Assembly (NCBI GenBank): GCA_035513995.1
Contig: DATKBL010000104.1
Location: 1 to 6,105, forward strand
Direction of reading: 5' to 3'
Length of the DNA: 6,105 nucleotides
From: DASUTW01 sp035513995
Lineage (GTDB): Bacteria > Actinomycetota > UBA4738 > CALAEC01
This document shows positions 1-5,522 of the stretch, piece after piece. How positions within the stretch are numbered: the stretch's first letter is position 1; each line of letters starts with the position of its first letter. The notes under the pieces were generated by a model. The model was given only the letters and a program-made list of their open reading frames with translations, ran no database searches and was not told the DNA's origin. A program made the translations under genes and the position numbers.

Positions 1-77
1 GCGGCGGCGTGATGGGCGCCCCCGGCTTCAACGCGGCGAGGGTGATCCGCCGCGACCTCCGCCTCCGCCGAGGCTGA
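1..77 (+). CDS. C-terminal end of a probable FAD-dependent oxidoreductase (PYROXD2/CrtI-like), 5' truncated
   Basis: Only the last 24 codons are in the window, reading from base 3 to a TGA at 75-77. The peptide begins GGVMGAPGFNAARVI and ends in a basic tail (RRDLRLRRG). From memory of the family, this resembles the extreme C-terminus of PYROXD2-like and phytoene-desaturase-like NAD(P)/FAD oxidoreductases, where a GGGVxGxxGxNAA segment closes the FAD-binding domain and is followed by a short helix and the stop. The gene would therefore be a flavoprotein oxidoreductase of unknown substrate. It converges on the EamA permease gene, with only 4 bases between the two stop codons. The identification rests on one short motif, so the family is plausible but not proven. 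The reading frame is supported by the fit to the motif and by the position of the stop. Confidence 0.6.
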   Translation, partial: GGVMGAPGFNAARVIRRDLRLRRG

Positions 78-94
78 CCGCTCAGACGGCGGTC
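76..94. terminator. Possible bidirectional hairpin at the convergent gene junction
   Basis: GACCGC at 76-81 and GCGGTC at 89-94 form a perfect 6-bp inverted repeat with a 7-base loop that holds the stop codon of the minus-strand permease. The stem sits exactly where two converging genes end, a usual place for a shared terminator. There is no T-run on either side, so it is not a classical intrinsic terminator. In such GC-rich sequence a 6-bp stem can also occur by chance. Confidence 0.22.
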
Positions 95-996
95 GCGGGG
101 TCCAGCCTGAGCTCGGGTCGGCGCCGCGCTCCGACCTCGGACAGCACCATGGCCGCCACTGCGAGCGCGGCGCCGACCCACTGGTGCGGCTCCAGCCGCT
201 CCCCCAGCCAGATCGCGGCCGCCGCGGCGGCCACCACCGACTCCCCCGCCAGGATGATCGCCGCGCGCGTCGGGCTGATCGATCCCTGTGCCACCACCTG
301 GATCGTGAAGGCCACCCCGGAGCCGAGCACACCGGTGATCACCAGGAGCGGCCAGACCGCGATCGCGTCGCTCAGGTGCAGCCCCTCCCCGGCCGTGGCC
401 ACGAGATGGAACGCGGCCGCGCCGACGAGTTGGGCGAGCGCGAGCGGCAGTGCGGGATGGCGACCGGCGAAGAATCCGACGCCCACCACGTGTCCCGCCC
501 ACACGAGCGCCGAGGCCAGCACGAGCAGATCGCCGGGGCGCGGCGCCAGGTCGTCGAGCCCGGGCACCGAGAGCAGCGCCAGCCCCACCACGGAGATCCC
601 CACCGCGACCCAAGCCGCGCGGGCCACCGGTCGTCGGAACAGCAGGAGCCCGAGCACCGGCGTGAACACGACGTAGAGGCCGGTGACGAAGCCGGCGTTG
701 GTCGCCGTCGTCCTCTGGAGCCCCGCCGACTGGAGCAGGAACGCGACGAACATCAACCCGCCCAGCACCAGGCCGGGCACGATCAGTCGCCTCGGCTCGA
801 GCCTCGCCCTCTGCACGAGGAACGGGAGCGTGAGCGCCAGCGTGAGAACGCCCAGCAGCCGGCTCCACGCCGTGAACGGGAGGAGCGGAAGCCGCTCCAG
901 CGCTTCCTTCCCCGCGGGGAACGTCAATCCCCAGATCAGGGGCGTGAGCAGGAGGAGGAGCCCGGCGTCCCGGCGGCGGGTGGGGGTCGCCTCCAT
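82..996 (-). CDS. EamA-family (DMT superfamily) transporter
   Basis: This is a predicted inner-membrane permease of 304 residues. It has about ten hydrophobic segments, at roughly residues 11-31, 37-60, 71-93, 99-118, 126-143, 154-174, 183-201, 212-237, 244-265 and 273-291, arranged as two EamA repeats. Family signatures are WGLTFPAGKEAL in the first segment, the stretch from TNAGFVTGLYVVFTPVLG into TM4, and ESVVAAAAAAIWLGE near the end of the second repeat, where EamA proteins usually carry an E-P/S-x(n)-LGE motif. Basic residues (RRR near the N-terminus, RRP after TM4) suit cytoplasmic loops. The family exports or imports small metabolites; this member's substrate cannot be read from sequence. 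I chose the ATG at 996, with GAGG directly before it and GGAG further upstream. A GTG at 1041 would add 15 hydrophilic residues, overlap the upstream gene by 20 bases and has no Shine-Dalgarno. It lies 25 bases after the amidohydrolase and is probably co-transcribed with it. Confidence 0.9.
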   Translation of the reverse strand: MEATPTRRRDAGLLLLLTPLIWGLTFPAGKEALERLPLLPFTAWSRLLGVLTLALTLPFLVQRARLEPRRLIVPGLVLGGLMFVAFLLQSAGLQRTTATNAGFVTGLYVVFTPVLGLLLFRRPVARAAWVAVGISVVGLALLSVPGLDDLAPRPGDLLVLASALVWAGHVVGVGFFAGRHPALPLALAQLVGAAAFHLVATAGEGLHLSDAIAVWPLLVITGVLGSGVAFTIQVVAQGSISPTRAAIILAGESVVAAAAAAIWLGERLEPHQWVGAALAVAAMVLSEVGARRRPELRLDPATAV

Positions 997-1021
997 CCTC
1001 GGTCGGCCTAGCTCCGGTTCC

Positions 1022-2530
1022 TCATCGAGCGAACACCTCACGGCCGCGGGAGACGGTCAGCACGGGCCGCAGCTCGCGAGGGTCGGGCACGTCGAAGGGG
1101 TCGACCTCGTAGGCGGCGAAATCCGCCGACGACCCGGGCTCCAGCCTCCCCTTCTTCTCGAGGTGGCCGAGCCGCGCCGCGCCCAGGGTGAAGAGCCGGA
1201 TCGCGTCCTCGCGCCCGATGCGCTGGGCGGGGTCGTGGTGGTTCTCGAGGGCCCAGATGCCGTACATCGGGTCGATCGGCGTCACCGGGGTGTCGGAGCC
1301 GGCGCCGATCTCGAGGCCCCGCGCCATCAGGGTCTGGAAGGGGTTCATCGTCCGCGCGCGCTCCTCGCCCAGCCGCTGCTCGTACATCCCTCCGGGATGG
1401 CCCCAGAGCGCGTCGAAGGCCGGCTGGATCGAGACGGCCAGGCCGAGCCCGGCGGCCCACTCCACCTGATGGAGCGAGGCCATCTCGAAGTGCTCGAGGC
1501 GGTGGCGCCTCGCCCGGAAGTGCCGCCGTCCGCGCGAGTCCAGCGCGCCGTAGACGCGCTCCCAGACACGGAGGGCCTGCTCGATCGCGGCGTCGCCGAT
1601 CACGTGGAGGCCGACCTGGAGCCCGGCCAGGTGCGCGTTGTGGAGGAACTCCACGAGGGTGTCGTCGTCGTAGTCGAGCGTTCCGGTGCCATCGTGATCG
1701 TCGTAGGGCCGCAGCACCGCCGCCGTCCGCGCCCCGAGCGAGCCGTCGAGGCACAGGTCACCCCCGGCGCGGGGGAGGCCGCGCTCCATCACCCACGGGA
1801 GGTCCATGTCGGCGACGTACACGATGCAGTCGACGGGGAGGCGCTCCAGATGATCGAGGAGGATCTCGACGTCGCCGCGCCCCTGCTTGTCCGGCATCGC
1901 CATCTCTTGGACCGTCGTCACGCCGCGCGAGACCGCGAGGCTCGCGGCGCGCAGCTGCGCACCCTGGATCGCGTCCGAGTCGAGCGAGGAGTGGTACCAG
2001 CGCTGCGCCTGCGAGTTCGCCCGCTCCTTCAGCAGGCCCGTCGGGCGGCCTCCCGGATCGCGCTCAGCGCCCTCCTCCTGCAGCGCTCCCGACAGCTCGA
2101 GCGCTCGCTCGTTGGCCAGGCTCAGGTAGCCGTCGGTCCTCACCAGGAGGATCGGTTGGAGCGAGACGCCGTCGAGCTCGGACGCTCTCGGGAGGGTGGG
2201 GTCGTCCCAGGAGGACTCGTCGAAACCGGCGCCGAGCACCGGTCCCTCCCGGCCGTCCGCGTGCTCGCGGACGAGGTCGAGGAGCTCCTCCTTCGAGCCG
2301 GCCCCGGACAGGTCCAGCCCCTCGCCCTTCATCCCCGTGGCCGAGAGGTGCACGTGGGCGTCGACGAATCCTGGGAGGATCGTCGCGCCCGGGAGGTCGA
2401 CCACCCGGTCGGCCTCGGGAGGCTCGCCCGAGCCGGCGCGCTCGACGTGGCGCTCGTCGACGAGCAGCCACGCTCCCCCGCCGTACGGGGACAGCGTGTG
2501 GACGCGGGACGCTCGATACAGGGTTCGCAC
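1022..2530 (-). CDS. YtcJ-like metal-dependent amidohydrolase (Amidohydro_3 type)
   Basis: The 502-residue product has the layout of YtcJ-like amidohydrolases (typically 500-560 residues). An N-terminal beta-sandwich strand region ends in PGFVDAHVHL, with the metal-binding HxH at His59 and His61. The TIM-barrel part follows, with PTGLLKE (163-169), GVTTVQEM (203-210), the subgroup-typical LDGSLGARTA (261-270), GLHVIGDAAI with His309, HRLEHFEM with His347, and GSDTPVTPIDP with the catalytic-type Asp413. The C-terminus returns to the sandwich (KGRLEPGSSADFAAY, about 460-474). Relatives hydrolyse C-N bonds of amides, formamides or cyclic compounds in the cytoplasm; the substrate here is unknown. 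There is no signal peptide. The GTG start at 2530 is fixed by an ideal GGGAGGT ribosome site; the frame stays open far upstream, but only antisense to hisD. One oddity is Tyr135 in the RTDGYLSLAN segment, where I recall His as usual. The permease gene follows in the same direction, so the pair may handle one compound. Confidence 0.9.
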   Translation of the reverse strand: MRTLYRASRVHTLSPYGGGAWLLVDERHVERAGSGEPPEADRVVDLPGATILPGFVDAHVHLSATGMKGEGLDLSGAGSKEELLDLVREHADGREGPVLGAGFDESSWDDPTLPRASELDGVSLQPILLVRTDGYLSLANERALELSGALQEEGAERDPGGRPTGLLKERANSQAQRWYHSSLDSDAIQGAQLRAASLAVSRGVTTVQEMAMPDKQGRGDVEILLDHLERLPVDCIVYVADMDLPWVMERGLPRAGGDLCLDGSLGARTAAVLRPYDDHDGTGTLDYDDDTLVEFLHNAHLAGLQVGLHVIGDAAIEQALRVWERVYGALDSRGRRHFRARRHRLEHFEMASLHQVEWAAGLGLAVSIQPAFDALWGHPGGMYEQRLGEERARTMNPFQTLMARGLEIGAGSDTPVTPIDPMYGIWALENHHDPAQRIGREDAIRLFTLGAARLGHLEKKGRLEPGSSADFAAYEVDPFDVPDPRELRPVLTVSRGREVFAR

Positions 2531-2534
2531 AGCG

Positions 2535-2541
2535 ACCTCCC
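2535..2541 (-). promoter_or_regulatory. Ribosome binding site deciding the amidohydrolase start
   Basis: On the minus strand GGGAGGT lies 4 bases upstream of the GTG at 2530. It matches the anti-Shine-Dalgarno consensus almost fully and is why this GTG is preferred over the many upstream in-frame codons, which are only open because hisD lies on the other strand. Confidence 0.75.
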
Positions 2542-2556
2542 GGATGGGGCGCGGCG

Positions 2557-2565
2557 ATGGTACCA
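2557..2565 (-). promoter_or_regulatory. Candidate extended -10 element for the amidohydrolase/permease unit
   Basis: Read on the minus strand this is TGGTACCAT: a TGn extension followed by TACCAT, which fits the TAnnnT core of a sigma-70-type -10 element. It would place the transcript start near 2550, about 20 bases before the GTG, leaving room for the Shine-Dalgarno at 2541-2535. No -35-like hexamer stands at the expected distance (GGCGGC there). The core TGGTACCA is also a perfect 8-bp palindrome and could instead be a protein-binding half-site or chance. Confidence 0.3.
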
Positions 2566-2573
2566 GAGCATCC

Positions 2574-2600
2574 GGGGCGGCCGCCGGGAGGCGGAGCCCC
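2574..2600 (+). other. GC-rich hairpin covering the hisD ribosome binding sites
   Basis: Bases 2574-2578 (GGGGC) pair with 2596-2600 (GCCCC), and 2581-2585 (CCGCC) pair with 2590-2594 (GGCGG). This gives a ten-pair stem, all G-C, broken by one small internal loop (GG against A) and closed by a GGGA tetraloop of GNRA type. Both candidate Shine-Dalgarno cores for hisD, GGGAGG at 2586-2591 and GGAG at 2593-2596, are inside the fold, and it ends 5 bases before the first ATG. If the transcript begins upstream, the structure should limit ribosome access. It is seen in the sequence; its role is inferred. Confidence 0.45.
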
Positions 2601-2601
2601 C

Positions 2602-2607
2602 TACAAT
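2602..2607 (+). promoter_or_regulatory. Candidate -10 hexamer (TACAAT) for the his operon
   Basis: TACAAT matches the TATAAT consensus at five of six positions, which stands out in this GC-rich sequence. Seven bases separate it from the in-frame ATG at 2615, so transcription could start at or next to that ATG and give a leaderless hisD message. The hexamer overlaps the other candidate ATG at 2606. No -35-like sequence is seen about 17 bases upstream. Confidence 0.35.
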
Positions 2608-3880
2608 GCTGGCGATGCTCCGCGTGCTGGATCTCGGGCGCGGCGACCCGCCGCCTGCGCCGGCTCCGCTCGCCCTCGATCCCGACGTCGTCGAGGGCGT
2701 CCGCGTCATCCTGGACCGCGTCCGGTCCGAGGGCGACCGTGCTCTGGTCGCGCTCACGAAGGAGCACGACGGCGCCGACATCGAGGGCCGCATCCGCGTG
2801 GAGCCGGAGGAGATCGAGGCCGCGGCGAGCCGGGTGGTGGGCGAGCTCCGAGGCGCGCTCGACGCCATGGCGGGACGGCTGATGGAGCTGCACCGTCGAC
2901 AGCTCCCTCGGGTGTGGGAGGACGAGCGCGACGGGGTCAGGTTCGGGGAGACCGTGCACGCGGTGGAGACGGCCGGCTGCTACGTGCCGGGCGGACGGGC
3001 GGCCTACCCCTCGAGCGTGCTGATGACGGTCTGCCCAGCTCGCGCGGCAGGCGTGGAGCGCGTGGTTCTGTGCACGCCCCCGGCCGAGGACGGCGCCGTC
3101 CCGGACGCGGTGTTGTACGCGGCCAGGGCCGGGGGGGCCGACGCCGTGTTCCGAGTAGGAGGGGCACAGGCGATCGGGGCGATGGCCTTCGGCACCGAGA
3201 CGGTTCGTGCGGTCGATACCGTCGTCGGGCCGGGAAACGTCTGGGTGACCGCGGCGAAGCGCGAGGTGATGGGGGTCGTGGGGGTCGACGCGCTGGCGGG
3301 CCCCACGGAGCTGGTCATCGTAGCCGACGGGAGCGCCGACCCGGGCGTGCTGGCCGTCGACCTGGTCGCGCAGTGCGAGCACGACCCGGTCGCCCGGACC
3401 ACCCTGATCGCGCTCGATGCCGGGCTGGCGGACGCGATCCAGGATCCGCTCCGGGCCGAGGTCGAGGCCAGCGCGAGGGGCGACGTCGTGCGGTCCGCGC
3501 TCGAGCACGCGGCCGCGGTGCTCGTCGCCGACGAGGAGGCCGCGGCCGCCCTCGTCGATCAGCTCGCGCCCGAGCACCTCCAGGTAGTCACCCGGGAACC
3601 GCGGGCCTTCCTCGGGCGTGTTCGCTACTACGGCGCCGCGTTCCTCGGGCCGCACACGGCCGTGTCCCTCGGCGACTACGGCGTGGGCTCGAACCACGTC
3701 CTCCCCACGATGGCCACCGCGCGGTTCGCATCGGGGCTGCGCGCGGCCCACTTCGTGACGGTGTCGGCGTTCACCGAAGCGACGGAAGAGGGGGCCGCCT
3801 GGTTCGGCCCCGAGGTCGAGACCGTCGCCCGCGCCGAGGGCCTCGACGCGCACGCGCGGGCCAGCGAGGTGCGGCGATGA
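2606..3880 (+). CDS. hisD: Histidinol dehydrogenase
   Basis: HisD catalyses the last two steps of histidine synthesis, oxidising L-histidinol through histidinal to L-histidine with two NAD+ and one zinc per site. The 424-residue product is near the usual 430. Signatures in order are YVPGGRAAYPSSVLM (126-140), VGGAQAIGAMAFGT (184-197), DTVVGPGNVWVTAAK (204-218), AGPTELVIVAD (231-241), QCEHDP (256-261), APEHLQ (321-326), GDYGVGSNHVLPT (356-368) and LDAHARASEVR near the end. By family knowledge Gln256, His259, Asp357 and His416 are the zinc ligands and Glu323-His324 the catalytic pair; all are present, so the enzyme should be active. Two in-frame ATGs compete. The one at 2606 has GGAG 9 bases upstream; the one at 2615 (421 residues) would suit a leaderless transcript. 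The gene opens the his operon, divergent from the amidohydrolase, and overlaps hisC by 4 bases. The frame is open far upstream, but that part is only the amidohydrolase's antisense. Confidence 0.97.
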   Translation: MLAMLRVLDLGRGDPPPAPAPLALDPDVVEGVRVILDRVRSEGDRALVALTKEHDGADIEGRIRVEPEEIEAAASRVVGELRGALDAMAGRLMELHRRQLPRVWEDERDGVRFGETVHAVETAGCYVPGGRAAYPSSVLMTVCPARAAGVERVVLCTPPAEDGAVPDAVLYAARAGGADAVFRVGGAQAIGAMAFGTETVRAVDTVVGPGNVWVTAAKREVMGVVGVDALAGPTELVIVADGSADPGVLAVDLVAQCEHDPVARTTLIALDAGLADAIQDPLRAEVEASARGDVVRSALEHAAAVLVADEEAAAALVDQLAPEHLQVVTREPRAFLGRVRYYGAAFLGPHTAVSLGDYGVGSNHVLPTMATARFASGLRAAHFVTVSAFTEATEEGAAWFGPEVETVARAEGLDAHARASEVRR

Positions 3881-4944
3881 CGAAGCCGCCGCTCCGACCC
3901 GACCTCGAGTCGCTGTCCGCGTACCTGGCGCCCCAGCTCGAGGCGCCGGTCCGCCTCAACACGAACGAGTGCCCCTTCCCGCCGCCCGAGGCCTTCTCCC
4001 GCGATCTGGCCGAGGCCACCGCCCGGATCCCCTTCCACCGCTACCCCGACCGCGAGGCCACCGCCCTGCGCAAGGGCCTGGCCGAGCTCACGGGGCATCC
4101 GGTCGAGGGCGTCTGGGCGGCGAACGGCTCGAACGAGGTGATCCAGCACCTCTGTCTCGCCTACGGAGGCCCGGGGCGCGCCGCCCTGGTCTTCGAGCCC
4201 ACCTACTCGCTCCACAAGCTGATCCCGCGCATGGTGGGGATGGAGATCGTCGACGGGAGACTCGGCGAGGGGTTCCGCATCGACGAGCGCGCGGTGGAGG
4301 CCGTCTCGGAGCACCGGCCCTCGATCATCTTCGTCTGCTCACCGAACAATCCGACGGGGAACGCGCAGCCGGCCGACCTCGTCGCGCCGCTCTGCGAGGC
4401 GGCGGAGGGGCTGGTGATCGTGGACGAGGCCTACGGCGAGTTCGGGGGCGAGACCGCGTACCCGCTCATCCAGGAGCACGAGAACCTCGTCGTCGTGAGG
4501 ACGTTCTCCAAGGCGTTCTCGTTGGCGGCGGTTCGCCTCGGGTACGCGCTGGCCTCGCCGAGCGTCGTGGAGGACATGGCCAAGGTGCGCCTCCCCTACC
4601 ACCTTTCAGCGCTGACCCAGGCGGCGGGCGAGGTCGCGCTCCGCCACGTGTCCGCCGCGCGGGACCTCCTGGAGCGGATCCGGGAGCAGCGCGACCGCAT
4701 CCTGCGCGAGCTCGGAGGGATCGAGGGCGTCGAGGTCTTCCCCTCCGACTCGAACTTCGTGCTGCTCAGGACCCCGGTCGAGGCGCCCGTGCTGTGGCAG
4801 GCCCTGCTGGATCGGGGCGTGCTGGTGCGGGACGTCTCCGCGTACCCTGGGCTGGAGCGATGCCTGCGGGTGACCGCCGGCACCCCCGAGGAGACGGGTG
4901 CGTTCCTGGCGGCGCTGCCCGAGGCACTGGAGGAGGTCGCGTGA
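3877..4944 (+). CDS. hisC: Histidinol-phosphate aminotransferase
   Basis: This is a PLP-dependent fold-type I aminotransferase of 355 residues that converts imidazole acetol phosphate to L-histidinol phosphate with glutamate as amino donor. Visible motifs are LNTNECPFPPP (27-37), RYPD (55-58), ANGSNEVI (82-89, cofactor phosphate site), SPNNPTG (155-161), VDEAYGEF (182-189, with Asp183 and Tyr186 contacting PLP) and RTFSKAFSLAAVRLGYA (208-224). In the last of these Lys212 is the Schiff-base lysine and Arg220 a phosphate contact. SNFVLLR and LRVTAGT near the C-terminus follow, with Arg331 the expected substrate-carboxylate or phosphate arginine. All key residues are present. The ATG overlaps the hisD stop in an ATGA junction, with GAGGT six bases upstream, so translation is probably coupled. 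Aromatic aminotransferases of the same fold are an alternative by sequence alone, but the position between hisD and hisB settles the call. Confidence 0.96.
   Translation: MTKPPLRPDLESLSAYLAPQLEAPVRLNTNECPFPPPEAFSRDLAEATARIPFHRYPDREATALRKGLAELTGHPVEGVWAANGSNEVIQHLCLAYGGPGRAALVFEPTYSLHKLIPRMVGMEIVDGRLGEGFRIDERAVEAVSEHRPSIIFVCSPNNPTGNAQPADLVAPLCEAAEGLVIVDEAYGEFGGETAYPLIQEHENLVVVRTFSKAFSLAAVRLGYALASPSVVEDMAKVRLPYHLSALTQAAGEVALRHVSAARDLLERIREQRDRILRELGGIEGVEVFPSDSNFVLLRTPVEAPVLWQALLDRGVLVRDVSAYPGLERCLRVTAGTPEETGAFLAALPEALEEVA
4931..4937 (+). promoter_or_regulatory. Ribosome binding site of hisB inside the end of hisC
   Basis: AGGAGGT is a near-perfect Shine-Dalgarno 3 bases before the GTG at 4941, embedded in the last codons of hisC. 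It fixes the GTG as the hisB start even though the frame is open far upstream through hisC. Confidence 0.75.
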
Positions 4945-5522
4945 CCCGAACGGCGAAGGTCGAGCGGAAGACCAAGGAGACGAGCGTCCGGGTGCGTCTG
5001 CTGGTGGACGGCTCGGGCGAGAGCAGCGCCGAGACGGGGCTGCCGTTCTTCGACCACATGCTCGAGCAACTCGGGAAGCACGCGCGATGGGACCTGGAGG
5101 TGCGGGCCGAGGGCGATCTCGCCATCGACGCGCACCACACCGTGGAGGACGTGGGCCTGGCGCTCGGTCAGGCGCTCCGCGAGGCGCTCGGCGACAAGGC
5201 CGGGATCCGGAGGTTCGGGAGCGCCGCCGCGCCGCTGGACGAGGCGCTGGTCGAGGTGGCCCTGGACCTCTCGGCGCGGCCCTTCGTCGTGCACGAGGTC
5301 CCGGTTCCAGCAGAGGCGATCGGGAACTACGACCCCGGCCTGACGCACGACTTCGTCCAGGCGTTCGCCACCGAGGCAGGGATGACGATCCACTGCCGGC
5401 TCGTCTCGGGGCGCAGCCCGCACCACGTGGTCGAGGCCGAGTTCAAGGCGATGGCGGTCGCGCTGCGGAGCGCCTGCGAGACGATTGGCGGAGGGACGCC
5501 GTCCACGAAGGGATCGCTGTGA
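4941..5522 (+). CDS. hisB: Imidazoleglycerol-phosphate dehydratase, monofunctional
   Basis: HisB dehydrates imidazole glycerol phosphate to imidazole acetol phosphate, the substrate of the adjacent HisC. At 193 residues it is the single-domain form; no N-terminal histidinol-phosphatase domain is fused as in enterobacteria, so a separate phosphatase must be encoded elsewhere. Motifs are ET at 13-14, TGLPFFDHMLEQL (32-44), HHTVEDVG (65-72), RPF, THDFVQAFA, and HHVVEAEFKAMAVALR (161-176), ending in the family's usual PSTKG. The two HHxxE elements at 65-69 and 161-165 carry the histidines and glutamates that bind the two manganese ions; both are intact. The family forms 24-mers in the cytoplasm. 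The GTG start overlaps the hisC stop in a GTGA junction and is backed by a strong Shine-Dalgarno. The stop overlaps the hisH start in the same way. Confidence 0.97.
   Translation: MTRTAKVERKTKETSVRVRLLVDGSGESSAETGLPFFDHMLEQLGKHARWDLEVRAEGDLAIDAHHTVEDVGLALGQALREALGDKAGIRRFGSAAAPLDEALVEVALDLSARPFVVHEVPVPAEAIGNYDPGLTHDFVQAFATEAGMTIHCRLVSGRSPHHVVEAEFKAMAVALRSACETIGGGTPSTKGSL

Noticed and set aside
2576..2585. Perfect 10-bp palindrome GGCGGCCGCC in the divergent gap
   Set aside because: It consists only of G and C in a GC-rich region and overlaps the longer, more stable hairpin at 2574-2600, so I do not treat it as a separate operator.
683..2605. Long plus-strand open frame continuous with hisD (about 640 extra codons)
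   Set aside because: It lies antisense to the permease and amidohydrolase, both of which have clear family motifs. The translation is low-complexity and rich in Arg, Glu and Val with no recognisable domain. GC-rich codon use keeps the opposite strand free of stops.
3130..3136. Run of G in hisD that might signal a frameshift
   Set aside because: The HisD reading frame is continuous and motif-consistent on both sides of the run, so there is no frameshift.
2531..3853. Minus-strand open frame extending upstream of the amidohydrolase, antisense to hisD
   Set aside because: The HisD motifs on the plus strand are unambiguous. The minus translation there is Arg/His-rich without domain features, and the GTG at 2530 has an ideal Shine-Dalgarno.
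2557..3876. Plus-strand open frame upstream of hisC within hisD
   Set aside because: It is an off-frame reading of hisD, with almost only Arg, Gly, Pro and Ala residues. HisC homology begins at the ATG at 3877.
3969..4940. Plus-strand open frame upstream of hisB within hisC
   Set aside because: It is an off-frame shadow of hisC; HisB homology and a strong ribosome site begin at the GTG at 4941.
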